Of a stretch of DNA of 64,000 nucleotides, positions 17,239 through 25,789 are shown in pieces. The notes under the pieces were generated by a model, which made no database searches, had not been told where the DNA came from, and saw only the letters and a list, made by a program, of their open reading frames with translations. The position numbers and the translations under genes are program-made. How positions within the stretch are numbered: position 1 is the stretch's first letter; the number at the start of each line of letters is the position of its first letter. The DNA is from Winogradskyella thalassocola (lineage in GTDB: Bacteria; Bacteroidota; Bacteroidia; Flavobacteriales; Flavobacteriaceae). The stretch covers positions 186,001-250,000 of the forward strand of contig NZ_FNCZ01000001.1 of the NCBI RefSeq assembly GCF_900099995.1, in the 5' to 3' direction.

Positions 17239-18456
17239 TTAATTCCAATTTAATATTTTTTTGAAATCGTAAGCTTCAGGGTTTGAAACATACGCTTTCG
17301 CCTTGTCATAATCTTTTTCTTTAATGAAGAATAAATTATTGATAAACAGTTGTGCCATATCCGAATTGATATCGACTAGTCTTGGTGGAATTTTACCATT
17401 TTCATCCTCAAAATCTTTCAAAAATAACGGCTTTATATCCCCACTTGAATTTGCACTAACAATACAACCTGTAATCCCTTGATCGAATAATTTCTTAACT
17501 CCAATACCTAATAAGGTACACAGTGTTAAATCGAATGCAATTGGATTACAACATCGTAATTCGTATCCTAATTCTACCGGTCTCGATTTTATGTCCAAGC
17601 CAATTTCTTTCAATCTAACTTGCAACAAATAATTAAAAATGTGCGACTTACTTACATTTCCTAATTCGGGATGTCCATGATCATCATACGTAAAATTGAT
17701 GCCAGAATTGATAATTTCATCTTCATCCATAAAATGAAAAACACCTTCACTTACTAACGCTACACCATATTCAACACCTTCAATCTTACATTTAACGATT
17801 GAAGAAATAATCATATTAATTATCTTTTCGAACGTAATATTTGTTTTGTCAAACATTTCAGGAATAATCATCATTTGAAAATGACATGCCGAAGCAATAC
17901 CAAATGCTAAATGACCAGCAGAACGCCCCATTGCAGAAACCACGAACCAATTTTCGCTAGTACGTGCATCTTCGTACACCGTATTTCCAATCCGAACACC
18001 TTCATCTTTAGCCGTGTGAAATCCGAATGTTGGATTTCGATCTGGTAAAGGTAAATCGTTATCTATGGTTTTAGGTACGTGAATATGTGCAACATCTAAA
18101 CTCTGAGTACTTAGATATTTGGTTAACCTATTGGCGGTAGATGCTGTATCATCACCACCAATAGTCACCAATAATTTTACATTATTATTCTTGAAAAAAT
18201 CGGCTTTAAAATCGTCGTCGTTTGGTTTAAATCTACTCATAATAAGCGTAGAACCACCACGACTAAAAATACGATCTGCATGATGAAAATCAAAAATCTT
18301 CACCTCAGGATGATCTGAGCATAAGCCTTGATAGCCATGATGAACACCAATAACCTCATAGCCATCTTTTAAAAACGTTTTGGCTAACGTACTTATTACG
18401 GTATTAATACCAGGAGCAGGACCTCCACCACAAATGATTGCTATCGATTTTTTCAC
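17239..18456 (-). CDS. 6-phosphofructokinase family, predicted pyrophosphate-dependent
   Basis: The 405-residue PFKA-family protein starts with IAIICGGGPAPGIN (5-18). Two positions that separate phosphoryl donors both read as the pyrophosphate type. The GGDD motif has Asp at 103, where ATP enzymes have Gly (GGDG). PKTIDND has Lys129, where ATP enzymes have Gly (PGTIDND). PPi-PFK catalyses reversible fructose-6-phosphate/fructose-1,6-bisphosphate exchange. Between kdgK and kdgA, the enzyme would suit the gluconeogenic return of triose phosphate when cells grow on alginate. That role is an inference. The gap to kdgK is 20 bases. Confidence 0.85.
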   Translation of the reverse strand: MKKSIAIICGGGPAPGINTVISTLAKTFLKDGYEVIGVHHGYQGLCSDHPEVKIFDFHHADRIFSRGGSTLIMSRFKPNDDDFKADFFKNNNVKLLVTIGGDDTASTANRLTKYLSTQSLDVAHIHVPKTIDNDLPLPDRNPTFGFHTAKDEGVRIGNTVYEDARTSENWFVVSAMGRSAGHLAFGIASACHFQMMIIPEMFDKTNITFEKIINMIISSIVKCKIEGVEYGVALVSEGVFHFMDEDEIINSGINFTYDDHGHPELGNVSKSHIFNYLLQVRLKEIGLDIKSRPVELGYELRCCNPIAFDLTLCTLLGIGVKKLFDQGITGCIVSANSSGDIKPLFLKDFEDENGKIPPRLVDINSDMAQLFINNLFFIKEKDYDKAKAYVSNPEAYDFKKILNWN

Positions 18457-18476
18457 AATTTTAAAGCCTCTTAAAT

Positions 18477-19523
18477 TTATCTTGCAACACGACCAGATGC
18501 ATCACCACCCATTAGTTTTTCAACTTCTGAAACTGTAACTAAGTTAGCATCTCCTTTGATAGTGTGTTTTAAACATGACGCCGCAACAGCAAAGTCTAAT
18601 GCGTTTTGATCATCTTCAGGATACTTTAATAAACCGTAGATTAATCCTCCCATAAATGAATCTCCACCACCTACACGATCAACGATATCTGTGATTTGAT
18701 ATTGACGCGTTTCATACATTTTTTTACCATCGTATAACACACCAGCCCACGTATTATGAGACGCAGAAATAGACCCTCTTAAGGTTGTAATTACTTTTTT
18801 AGCTCTTGGGAACTTTTCCATCATTTGCTTACAAACTGATAAGAACGCTTCCGCTTTTACATCGTGCCCATGTTTATGAACATCTAAACCTTCAGGATGA
18901 ATACCAAAATGCTTTTCTGCATCTTCTTCATTTCCTAAAACAACATCACAATACGACGTTAATTCAGTCATTATTTTCTCTCTGTGCTTTTCATCACAGA
19001 ATGTCCAAAGTTTAGCTCTATAATTTAAATCCGTAGAAATCGTCACACCCATTTCGCTAGCCACTTTTACAGCTTCTAAACAAGCATCGGCCGCACCCTG
19101 AGAAATTGCAGGTGTAATCCCTGTCCAATGAAACCATGCTACATCCTTAAAAACGGATTTCCAATCTACCATTCCTGGTTCAATTTCAGAAATTGCAGAA
19201 TGTGCTCTATCATAAACAACTTTAGAACCCCTACTTACAGCACCAGTTTCTAAGAAATAAATTCCCAATCGGTCTCCACCATAAATTATTTTATCGACTC
19301 CAACACCTCTTTTACGCATTTCCATCATCGCACATTCTCCTATATCATTTTTAGGTAAACGTGTTACAAAATCTACAGGCACACCATAGTTGGCTAATGA
19401 TACTGCAACGTTAGATTCACCACCACCATAGATGGCATCAAAGTTATTAGCTTGTGAAAATCTTAAAAAACCTTGTGGTGCTAATCTTAGCATGATTTCT
19501 CCAAAAGTGACTACTTTTTTCAT
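18477..19523 (-). CDS. kdgK: 2-keto-3-deoxygluconate kinase, PfkB family
   Basis: The 348-residue sugar kinase has the PfkB N-terminal pattern (VTFGEIMLRLAPQG, then GGGESNVAVSLA) and the C-terminal catalytic signature DRVGGGDSFMGGLIYGL with its Asp base (about residue 290). It phosphorylates KDG to KDPG for the aldolase two genes downstream. It heads the run kdgK-PFK-kdgA-truncated lacI. Its predicted promoter contains a 20-bp perfect palindrome (19560-19579) that recurs before the divergent LacI gene, so LacI control is likely. Confidence 0.93.
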   Translation of the reverse strand: MKKVVTFGEIMLRLAPQGFLRFSQANNFDAIYGGGESNVAVSLANYGVPVDFVTRLPKNDIGECAMMEMRKRGVGVDKIIYGGDRLGIYFLETGAVSRGSKVVYDRAHSAISEIEPGMVDWKSVFKDVAWFHWTGITPAISQGAADACLEAVKVASEMGVTISTDLNYRAKLWTFCDEKHREKIMTELTSYCDVVLGNEEDAEKHFGIHPEGLDVHKHGHDVKAEAFLSVCKQMMEKFPRAKKVITTLRGSISASHNTWAGVLYDGKKMYETRQYQITDIVDRVGGGDSFMGGLIYGLLKYPEDDQNALDFAVAASCLKHTIKGDANLVTVSEVEKLMGGDASGRVAR

Positions 19524-19547
19524 TATGAATATTTGTTTAATTAGTTA

Positions 19548-19579
19548 TAAAATTATAGTTTGCTTAATCGATTAAGCAA
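19548..19579 (-). promoter_or_regulatory. Predicted kdgK promoter overlapping the LacI operator
   Basis: On the minus strand a TTG (complement of 19577-19579) is followed after 21 bases by TAATTTTA (complement of 19548-19555), near the -7 consensus. The 20-bp palindrome fills the spacer and the -33 position. This is a weaker match than the divergent lacI promoter. Confidence 0.4.
19560..19579. promoter_or_regulatory. LacI-type operator O1 (kdgK side)
   Basis: TTGCTTAATCGATTAAGCAA is a perfect 20-bp palindrome centred on CG, the typical form of a LacI-family operator. The same sequence recurs 77 bp away as the core of a longer palindrome. It lies 37 bases upstream of the kdgK start. Confidence 0.85.
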
Positions 19580-19610
19580 CTTGTTTAAAAATAAATCAAA
19601 ACGGACATGC

Positions 19611-19641
19611 TTTGATTCTTATGGTTTAAATATTATATTTG
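19611..19641 (+). promoter_or_regulatory. Predicted lacI promoter
   Basis: TTTG (19611-19614), 19 bases, then TATATTTG (19634-19641) matches the Bacteroidota -33/-7 consensus exactly. The -7 element lies inside the operator, which argues for autorepression. Confidence 0.65.
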
Positions 19642-19663
19642 CTTAATCGATTAAGCAAATATA
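19634..19663. promoter_or_regulatory. LacI-type operator O2 (lacI side), 30-bp perfect palindrome
   Basis: The region is a perfect inverted repeat of 15 bp per arm around a central CG, with the core TTGCTTAATCGATTAAGCAA at 19639-19658 shared with O1. It ends 7 bases before the TTG start of the LacI gene. A bound repressor would cover the -7 element and the start of the transcript. Confidence 0.88.
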
Positions 19664-19670
19664 TAAAAAC

Positions 19671-20690
19671 TTGGCGAATAAAAAAAGAACAACACTAAAA
19701 GACATAGCATCTGAGCTAAACATATCACCTGCAGCAGTTTCTAAAGCAATGCATAACGATTCGCGAATTAGTGAGAAGACAAAGAAAGAAGTTAAGCGTG
19801 TTGCTAAAAAACTCAATTATCAGCCCAATCATTTGGCCAGTGCTTTAAGAAAGGGAAAAAGCAATTTAGTTGGTGTTATTGTACCTCGAACTAATAGTAA
19901 TTTCTTTTCTTCCGTTCTCGAAAATATGGAGGCTGTACTTAATAAAGCGGGTTACAACATCATCATTACCCAATCTAACGAGTCTTTTGAAAAAGAATGT
20001 AAAAACATAGACACGCTTTTATACACTCAAGTCGATGGTATTATCGCTTCTATGGCTAATGAAACTGTTGATTTATCACATTACGAAAAAATAAAATCTA
20101 ATGGTATACCTCTAATACTATTTGATCGCGGTGAAAATGATCTTAACGTAGATTATGTTGGTATTAATGATTATGACAGCAGTCATATAATCGTAGAACA
20201 TCTGGTTGAAAAAGGTTGTAAACGCATTGCCCATATAGGTGGCTATAGACGAACGCGAATCTTTAATAATAGAATTAGAGGTTATGTTGATGCTTTAAAG
20301 AAAAACAACCTTCCAATTGATGATACACTTATTGTAGAAAGTTCTCTTACACTTGAAGATGGCAGATTAGAAATGGAAAAACTACTCCAATTGAAAAATA
20401 GACCAGATGCCGTTTATGCTGCAAGTGATAACGCTGCCCTTGGCGCACTACAAGTATTAAATGAGAACCAAATAAAGGTTCCTAACGCTATACGATTAGT
20501 CGGTTTTGGCAACGAACCTTTTACGTCTTTAGTAAGTCCATCCATTACTAGTGTCGATCAACATAGTAAAGATATAGGACGTATTGCGGCAGAAACATTT
20601 TTAAATCATGTTTCTAAAGACGATATAAAACAAAGCTTAAATAAAATTATCCTAGATGCCGAGTTGATCGTTAGAGATTCCTCAAAATAA
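19671..20690 (+). CDS. LacI-family transcriptional regulator of the KDG pathway, TTG start
   Basis: The 339-residue protein has the LacI helix-turn-helix (TTLKDIASELNISPAAVSKAMHN, about 7-29) and hinge (NHLASALRKGKSNLVGVIVP). A full periplasmic-binding-protein-like effector domain ends in GFGNEPFTSLVSPSITSVDQ and a short tail. The start appears to be TTG at 19671, since no ATG or GTG lies between the O2 palindrome and the HTH. It is divergent from kdgK, and both share the palindromic operators. KDG or a related intermediate is a likely effector, by inference from context. Confidence 0.9.
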   Translation: MANKKRTTLKDIASELNISPAAVSKAMHNDSRISEKTKKEVKRVAKKLNYQPNHLASALRKGKSNLVGVIVPRTNSNFFSSVLENMEAVLNKAGYNIIITQSNESFEKECKNIDTLLYTQVDGIIASMANETVDLSHYEKIKSNGIPLILFDRGENDLNVDYVGINDYDSSHIIVEHLVEKGCKRIAHIGGYRRTRIFNNRIRGYVDALKKNNLPIDDTLIVESSLTLEDGRLEMEKLLQLKNRPDAVYAASDNAALGALQVLNENQIKVPNAIRLVGFGNEPFTSLVSPSITSVDQHSKDIGRIAAETFLNHVSKDDIKQSLNKIILDAELIVRDSSK

Positions 20691-20710
20691 ACTCAAGTAT
20701 TCAAAAAATA

Positions 20711-20745
20711 AAAAAGTGGTTAAATTAAGATTTAACCACTTTTTT
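20711..20745. terminator. Bidirectional intrinsic terminator
   Basis: Left arm 20711-20725 (AAAAAGTGGTTAAAT) and right arm 20730-20744 (ATTTAACCACTTTTT) form a perfect 15-bp stem with a 4-base loop and flanking A and T runs. It sits between the convergent lacI and SDR genes and can end transcription from both sides. Confidence 0.92.
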
Positions 20746-20813
20746 CGCTAAAAAAATCAAATTAGAAATTTAGCGAAATGCCAAACTTACATTGATATAA
20801 TAGTGTTTTATTC

Positions 20814-21578
20814 TTAAATTCCTAACGCTTGTCCACCACCAATTTGGATAGTTTCAGCTGTAATAAAAGATGCATCTTTACTAGCTAAGAAAGAAATAAC
20901 ACCAGCAACATCTTCTGGCTGACCTAATCTTCCTAACATAATATTGTTTGCCCAAGAGGCAAAAACTTCTGGTTTAGTCGCTTTAATTTGAGCGTGGAAA
21001 GGTGTATCAATAGTACCTGGTGATACTGCATTTACTCTAATTCCGTATTCAGCCAAATCTTTTGCTAATGCTCTCGTAATAGCATGAACTCCTGCTTTAG
21101 ACGTACCGTAAATACCTGCTCCAGGTCCACCCGCAGTCCAACCTGCATTTGAAGTATAGTTAATTATAGAAGGGTGCTCACCTTTTTTTAAGAAAGGTAT
21201 TGCTGCTCTTGACGCAAAAAATACAGAATCTAAGTTTAATGCCATTACATTTCTGTAAAACTCAGTTGTCATTTCTTCAAAACGAGATCTACCACCTAAA
21301 CCACCTGCATTATTTACAAGTACATCTATTCTACCATATTTCTCACCAATTTTAGTGATATTTGAAGTTACTTGCTCTTCATTTGTAACATCAAAACCTA
21401 GGTATTCAGCAGTAATTCCAGCATCTGTAAGCTGCTTTACTCGTTCTACCCCAGCTTCGTCATCAATACCATTTAAAACTACAGTATATCCGTCTGTACC
21501 TAATCTCTTTGCTACTTCAAAGCCTATTCCGCCTGTAGCTCCTGTTACTATAGCTACTTTTCCTTTATTATTACTCAT
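20814..21578 (-). CDS. SDR-family NAD(P) oxidoreductase, candidate DEH reductase
   Basis: The 254-residue short-chain dehydrogenase has cofactor loop TGATGGIG (12-19), NNAG (89-92), catalytic S143, Y157 and K161, and the C-terminal GGGQALGI. In alginate loci such enzymes reduce 4-deoxy-L-erythro-5-hexoseulose uronate (DEH) to KDG. This one follows the MFS transporter gene by 46 bases and is the last gene of the FadR-like/MFS/SDR group. The locus has a second SDR at 33451. Which one acts on DEH, and whether NADH or NADPH is used, cannot be read here. Three 10-bp tandem repeats form its leader. Confidence 0.85.
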   Translation of the reverse strand: MSNNKGKVAIVTGATGGIGFEVAKRLGTDGYTVVLNGIDDEAGVERVKQLTDAGITAEYLGFDVTNEEQVTSNITKIGEKYGRIDVLVNNAGGLGGRSRFEEMTTEFYRNVMALNLDSVFFASRAAIPFLKKGEHPSIINYTSNAGWTAGGPGAGIYGTSKAGVHAITRALAKDLAEYGIRVNAVSPGTIDTPFHAQIKATKPEVFASWANNIMLGRLGQPEDVAGVISFLASKDASFITAETIQIGGGQALGI

Positions 21579-21610
21579 TTTTACTGATTTTTACTGATTT
21601 TTACTGATTT
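21579..21610 (-). repeat. 10-bp tandem repeat forming the SDR leader
   Basis: On the minus strand ATCAGTAAAA is repeated three times directly upstream of the ATG, and the start itself (ATGAGTAATA) reads as a degenerate fourth unit. The array replaces the usual leader and lies where ribosome binding occurs. Changes in copy number could alter expression. Confidence 0.8.
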
Positions 21611-21624
21611 AATATATAATTATG

Positions 21625-23019
21625 TTATACTTTTTTTATCACTGGTTTCACTTTTGGTATAAATATCCAAACGCTAGCAACTGTCAATAATGCTAAAGTT
21701 GCTCCTATTATAAACGCTGGTGTATAATTTCCACCGCTTGTTAACCACGGTACTAAATAGGTTAATCCTGCAGCTGTAAGTTTAGCAGCCATACCAGAAA
21801 AACCTGCTAGAGAACCCACTGTTTTCCCACTAAAAAGATCACTAGGTAGCGTCTGAACATTTCCTATTGCGGTTTGAAAACCAAATAAAATAATTGCCAT
21901 TAATATTACAGCAGTTGTCGCACCTGGATTTTGCATATCTGTAATGCTCATATCAACAACTCCTAGACCGTTTAAAAAATGAATAACCGCTGTTTCAATA
22001 CCTAGTGGGTTTGACATTGCTAATAATGCTGGTAACATTACAAAACAACCAAGGGTTATTACCATTTTACGTGTTTTATCAACGTTCCATCCTTTTTTAA
22101 GTTTATTTCGTGCTAAAATACCGCCATAATAAGCGCCTACCATGGCGCCAGCATATGGAACCCAGCCATATAATGCCATTGACTTTACGTCCATAGCAAA
22201 AACTTCATTCAGATAAATTGGTATCCAGAATACAAATAACCACCAAATAGGATCGATTGCTGCTGAAGCTAATATGACACCCCAACTTTGTTTATGCCCA
22301 AGTAATTCACTTGTATTAGGATTGTATTCTTGATCCTCTACTCCATCACCATCAAAATCTTCATTCTTTTGCCCTGTTAAAATATAATCACGCTCTTCAT
22401 CTGTAATCCAAGGGTGATCTTTTGGTGCTGCTTTTACTAAAATCCACCAAGGAATCAACCAAAGTAAACCTGCTAAACCAATAAGAATAAATATAGCTTT
22501 CCAACTAAAATATATAGATAAGGTTGCAATTAATGGAATAGATATAATTCCACCGATGGCAGCTCCAGAATTAAAAATTCCTTGTGCAAGCGCACGCTCT
22601 TTAGTAGGAAACCATTCGGCGTTTCCTTTAGTTGCACCAGGCCAGTTTCCTGCTTCTGAAACTCCTAATATTGCACGGAATATCCCAAAACTTAAAATAC
22701 CATTAGCAAAGGCATGTAATGCCGTGGCAATAGACCAAACACCTATTGAAAGTACAAATCCCATTCGAGTACCTACCCAATCGAAAATTTTTCCAAATAT
22801 GGCTTGTCCGAAAGCATAAGAAAAAACGAAAATAATTGAAATTAGAGCATATATTGCTTTTGTTTCATCGGGTGTGTGTCCTGGATATAAATCACTAGCA
22901 ATTTCTGGCCAAAGAACACTTAGTGAAGTACGATCAATGTAATTAATAATCGTAGCGATAGCTATTAAAGTCACGACCCACCATCTTAAACCTTTTATTT
23001 TTTTTCCTGCTTTTTTCAT
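21625..23019 (-). CDS. MFS transporter, hexuronate/ExuT-like
   Basis: The 464-residue protein has about twelve membrane helices. It shows features of the anion:cation/hexuronate MFS group: INYIDRTSLSVLWPEIASDL in helix 1, then LGVSEAGNWPGATKGNAEWFPTKERALAQGIFNSGAAIG, the family hallmark. An insert rich in Asp/Glu (about 220-240, EDFDGDGVEDQEYNPN) lies in the central loop and looks like an EF-hand-type calcium loop. It probably imports unsaturated uronate or DEH across the inner membrane. It follows the GntR gene by 16 bases. Confidence 0.9.
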   Translation of the reverse strand: MKKAGKKIKGLRWWVVTLIAIATIINYIDRTSLSVLWPEIASDLYPGHTPDETKAIYALISIIFVFSYAFGQAIFGKIFDWVGTRMGFVLSIGVWSIATALHAFANGILSFGIFRAILGVSEAGNWPGATKGNAEWFPTKERALAQGIFNSGAAIGGIISIPLIATLSIYFSWKAIFILIGLAGLLWLIPWWILVKAAPKDHPWITDEERDYILTGQKNEDFDGDGVEDQEYNPNTSELLGHKQSWGVILASAAIDPIWWLFVFWIPIYLNEVFAMDVKSMALYGWVPYAGAMVGAYYGGILARNKLKKGWNVDKTRKMVITLGCFVMLPALLAMSNPLGIETAVIHFLNGLGVVDMSITDMQNPGATTAVILMAIILFGFQTAIGNVQTLPSDLFSGKTVGSLAGFSGMAAKLTAAGLTYLVPWLTSGGNYTPAFIIGATLALLTVASVWIFIPKVKPVIKKV

Positions 23020-23035
23020 TTAACTTGATTTAAGA

Positions 23036-23743
23036 TCATTTTTTTATATTGTAACAATATTGATACAATACATTAAAATGTTCTTTCATTTTTTGTTTTG
23101 CCAACTTAGGATCTTGCTTCTTAACAGCATCAAAAATAGCATTGTGCTCCTCTATACCTTGTCTTGCTAAACTCTTATCGCAAACATGGTATTTTTCGAA
23201 ATTGGTAATAATTTCAGGAGTAATTATTAACATAAAATTATTCAATGTACTATTTCCACTAGCTTTAGCTAGAGCTAAGTGAAATAACAAATCTTCTTGA
23301 ACAGCATCTTCACCTTTTAGCACCTTTTTGGTGTAAGCATCTAAGGCTTCCTTTATTCTTTTTAAGTCGTCATCTGTTCTTCTAAGAGACGCTAGCCTAA
23401 CTGTTTTTAGTTCTAATAATATCCTCGTTTCAACTAAAGATTTAAAATTTGGTTCCTCTAATTTTAGAATATCCTCTATCATTCCATTCATGGCGATAAC
23501 ACCAATATTTGCAACAAAAGTTCCACTCTGTGGAATAGACTCTAATAACCCGTAAAATTCTAATTTTTGAATCGCACCTCTAACGTTACTTCTTGTAACC
23601 TCAAACTTTTCGGATAGCATTCTTTCTGAAGGTAATTTATCACCAGGTTCAAGATTTTTAAAATTTATAAGCTCTCCAATTTTAGAAATGATCATTTTTT
23701 GTGTATCGAGACTATCTATTTTTGTTGCTACTTCTAATTTCAT
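23036..23743 (-). CDS. GntR-family regulator with FCD domain (FadR subfamily)
   Basis: The 235-residue protein has a winged helix (about 20-85, LPSERMLSEKFEVTRSNVRGAIQKLEFYGLLE). The all-helical FCD ligand domain (about 95-230) has metal- or ligand-contact positions in EDLLFHLALAKASGN, EEHNAIFDAV and KEHFNVL. FCD regulators commonly sense organic acids and uronates. Its own gene has a TGGTTAACCA site 20 bases upstream, and the same palindrome occurs at four other alginate promoters. It is therefore the best candidate for the main repressor of this locus, by inference. Confidence 0.9.
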   Translation of the reverse strand: MKLEVATKIDSLDTQKMIISKIGELINFKNLEPGDKLPSERMLSEKFEVTRSNVRGAIQKLEFYGLLESIPQSGTFVANIGVIAMNGMIEDILKLEEPNFKSLVETRILLELKTVRLASLRRTDDDLKRIKEALDAYTKKVLKGEDAVQEDLLFHLALAKASGNSTLNNFMLIITPEIITNFEKYHVCDKSLARQGIEEHNAIFDAVKKQDPKLAKQKMKEHFNVLYQYCYNIKK

Positions 23744-23762
23744 ATCTTAAAAACTTATAAAT

Positions 23763-23772
23763 TGGTTAACCA
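23763..23772 (-). promoter_or_regulatory. Single GntR-type operator before the regulator gene
   Basis: TGGTTAACCA lies 20 bases upstream of the GntR start codon. Unlike the other four promoters there is only one clear copy, which would suit weaker autoregulation. The adjacent TAATCTGG (complement of 23770-23777) is a poor -7 match. Confidence 0.65.
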
Positions 23773-23906
23773 GATTAAAATCGTTAAAGTTATATAAATA
23801 ATTTTCAAATACCATTTATAAGAGACAATTTATTAGTGCTTAAAGAATTCCACTTATACAACTAAACAACGGTAGAATTCAATAAGCGACTAACTCAAAT
23901 ACACAT

Positions 23907-24824
23907 TTAATGACTAACTTCTAATTCGTAAAAATTCACTTTTGCAAAGGCTCCTTCATCTCTAGATTGAAAGTAATTTCCTGCTTTAAAATAGTTTTCA
24001 AATACTCCCCATTTTGCAATATGAATACTTTCGTACGATTTGTATTCTGTATTATTTAAAATAATTAGCATTTTTCCTTCTGAAACCCGAACTTCTAATG
24101 TGAATTTTTTAAATCCTACTTCTTGTTCGAAATTAAAACCATCATCATCATCCCATGCATCTTCATGTAATATTTCAGGTTCTGTAGCATTTATGTTTTT
24201 TAAAACTTTAGATTTTACTCGTATCTTACCCTTATCCCAATAGATTTTTAATATCGGAGGCGCATTATTATCATCCTCACCTATTAAATCTCGCTGTTCA
24301 TTAGTTAACCTTCCATGAATTTGCATAATGATAACACGATGATATTTACCATCCGAGTCTTTAGTAACCTCTTCCATTTGCATCTTCCCTTTCATGGTGC
24401 CACCTTGTTTAAAGGTCCAGTTAACATTATTATCTCCTGGTACCATTTGCTCTCTTAATTCTGACCTTGTGTATTTGGTGTTTTTGGTCTTAGAATCTGT
24501 TGGCATAGCATGAAATACAATTGATCCTTTTGTAGAATCTATATACATGTACGGTTTTGCAATCTCATTATTAGCAAAATCTAAAATCTCAGGTGGATCT
24601 ATTTCATAAGGTCTATTTTTTTCATTTGCCACTGGCAATGTTACTTTCCAATGACTTAGATCTATTTTTGGAAGTTTTGCTTTTTTATTTCGCTTCTTCT
24701 TCTTTTTATTCTCAATTTTTTTATCCGATTCTGTAATGTTACTTCTCGTGTTTTGAGAAGTGACATTAGCAGACACCAATACTATCAGTAAAAAAACTAA
24801 TACTTTTTTTCGGAATTTTATCAT
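23907..24824 (-). CDS. Alginate lyase, polysaccharide lyase family 7
   Basis: I place the start at MIKFRKK (24824), giving 305 residues with a signal peptide to about VTSQ (24). The upstream ATG at 24863 would overlap the previous gene and bury the signal. A lysine-rich linker (39-50) precedes the PL7 jelly roll. All three conserved PL7 motifs are present: RSELR (120-124), QIH (168-170) and YFKAGNYFQ near the C-terminus. It cleaves alginate by beta-elimination. As the last gene of the SusC-SusD-PKD-PL7 run it is expected at the cell surface or in the periplasm. Its motifs differ from the other two PL7 proteins here, so it is not their recent duplicate. Confidence 0.92.
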   Translation of the reverse strand: MIKFRKKVLVFLLIVLVSANVTSQNTRSNITESDKKIENKKKKKRNKKAKLPKIDLSHWKVTLPVANEKNRPYEIDPPEILDFANNEIAKPYMYIDSTKGSIVFHAMPTDSKTKNTKYTRSELREQMVPGDNNVNWTFKQGGTMKGKMQMEEVTKDSDGKYHRVIIMQIHGRLTNEQRDLIGEDDNNAPPILKIYWDKGKIRVKSKVLKNINATEPEILHEDAWDDDDGFNFEQEVGFKKFTLEVRVSEGKMLIILNNTEYKSYESIHIAKWGVFENYFKAGNYFQSRDEGAFAKVNFYELEVSH

Positions 24825-24837
24825 ATCGACGTTAAAA

Positions 24838-25770
24838 TTAGTCAGCTGGATATACCTTAACATTATCTACATAAGCATCAACATCGGTAACACCATAAAT
24901 TAATATAGCAATCTCACCAGATGCGTTTGAAGTGAACGTCTTTTGAACTGTTGTAAATACAGTTTTTCCAAGATCCTCATCTCCAATATGCATCGCCAAT
25001 GGAGCTGCATTGAAACTCACTATAGCATCAGCACCATCATCAAAATGACCATCTAAAATTCCACCAATGATTCTATTATCACCTGGGGCTTGAGTACCAT
25101 CATCTTTTATAGCATATTCATATTCTAAAATATATTCAACATTTGGAGAAACTGTTAGTGCTTGGTACGCATATCTTGTATTGTTACTTAGATAAGCACC
25201 TGCAGAAGTAGAACTTGTCCATTTTGCCCCTTTAGTTTTAGATCCATTATCTGTACCATCATAATTTATCCAAGATCCATCACTACTAGAGTTAAACGGA
25301 TTTGTTGTACCGTCCGTAAAAGAACTAAATTTCCAATCACTAGTACCATCTTGAAAATCACCATTTAAAACCTCTGGTGTAATAGGCACAAATACATCTA
25401 ATACTTCTACATCTATAGTTACAGTATCTGAAGCTCCATTGGCATCACTAGCAGTTAAAGTTACTGGATAAGTACCTTCTATCTCTGGAAAAGTATGAAT
25501 AGGATCTCGCTCTGTTGAAGTTGCTCCTCCTCCAAAATCCCACAAATACGTTGTAGATTGAAATGAAAGATCAGTAAATTGAACAATATTGAAATATTGA
25601 GGATCCGGAATGTACGAAAAATCAGCCGTTGGTAAAACAGTATCCACTTGAGAACCTGACTCAGGCAAATCAAATTCGTAGGCGCTTTCACAACTGTTAA
25701 AAGCAACAGCTGAAATTAAGCAAAGGAACAATACAGTGCCTTTACTAAAAATGTTTATTTTATTTTTCAT
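24838..25770 (-). CDS. Surface lipoprotein with PKD domain and binding-like domain
   Basis: The 310-residue lipoprotein has a lipobox ending at C27 (VAFNSCES). A PKD domain follows (about 45-130; YLWDFGGGATSTERDPIHTF is diagnostic). The C-terminal beta-rich domain of about 170 residues resembles a carbohydrate-binding module (NGDFQDGTSDWKFSSF, ending DVDAYVDNVKVYP). In the position after SusD it is likely a surface glycan-binding protein of the SusE/SusF kind, holding alginate chains for the neighbouring lyase and transporter. No catalytic motif was seen. Confidence 0.82.
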   Translation of the reverse strand: MKNKINIFSKGTVLFLCLISAVAFNSCESAYEFDLPESGSQVDTVLPTADFSYIPDPQYFNIVQFTDLSFQSTTYLWDFGGGATSTERDPIHTFPEIEGTYPVTLTASDANGASDTVTIDVEVLDVFVPITPEVLNGDFQDGTSDWKFSSFTDGTTNPFNSSSDGSWINYDGTDNGSKTKGAKWTSSTSAGAYLSNNTRYAYQALTVSPNVEYILEYEYAIKDDGTQAPGDNRIIGGILDGHFDDGADAIVSFNAAPLAMHIGDEDLGKTVFTTVQKTFTSNASGEIAILIYGVTDVDAYVDNVKVYPAD

Positions 25771-25789
25771 GTCTTTAAAAATTTAGTTT

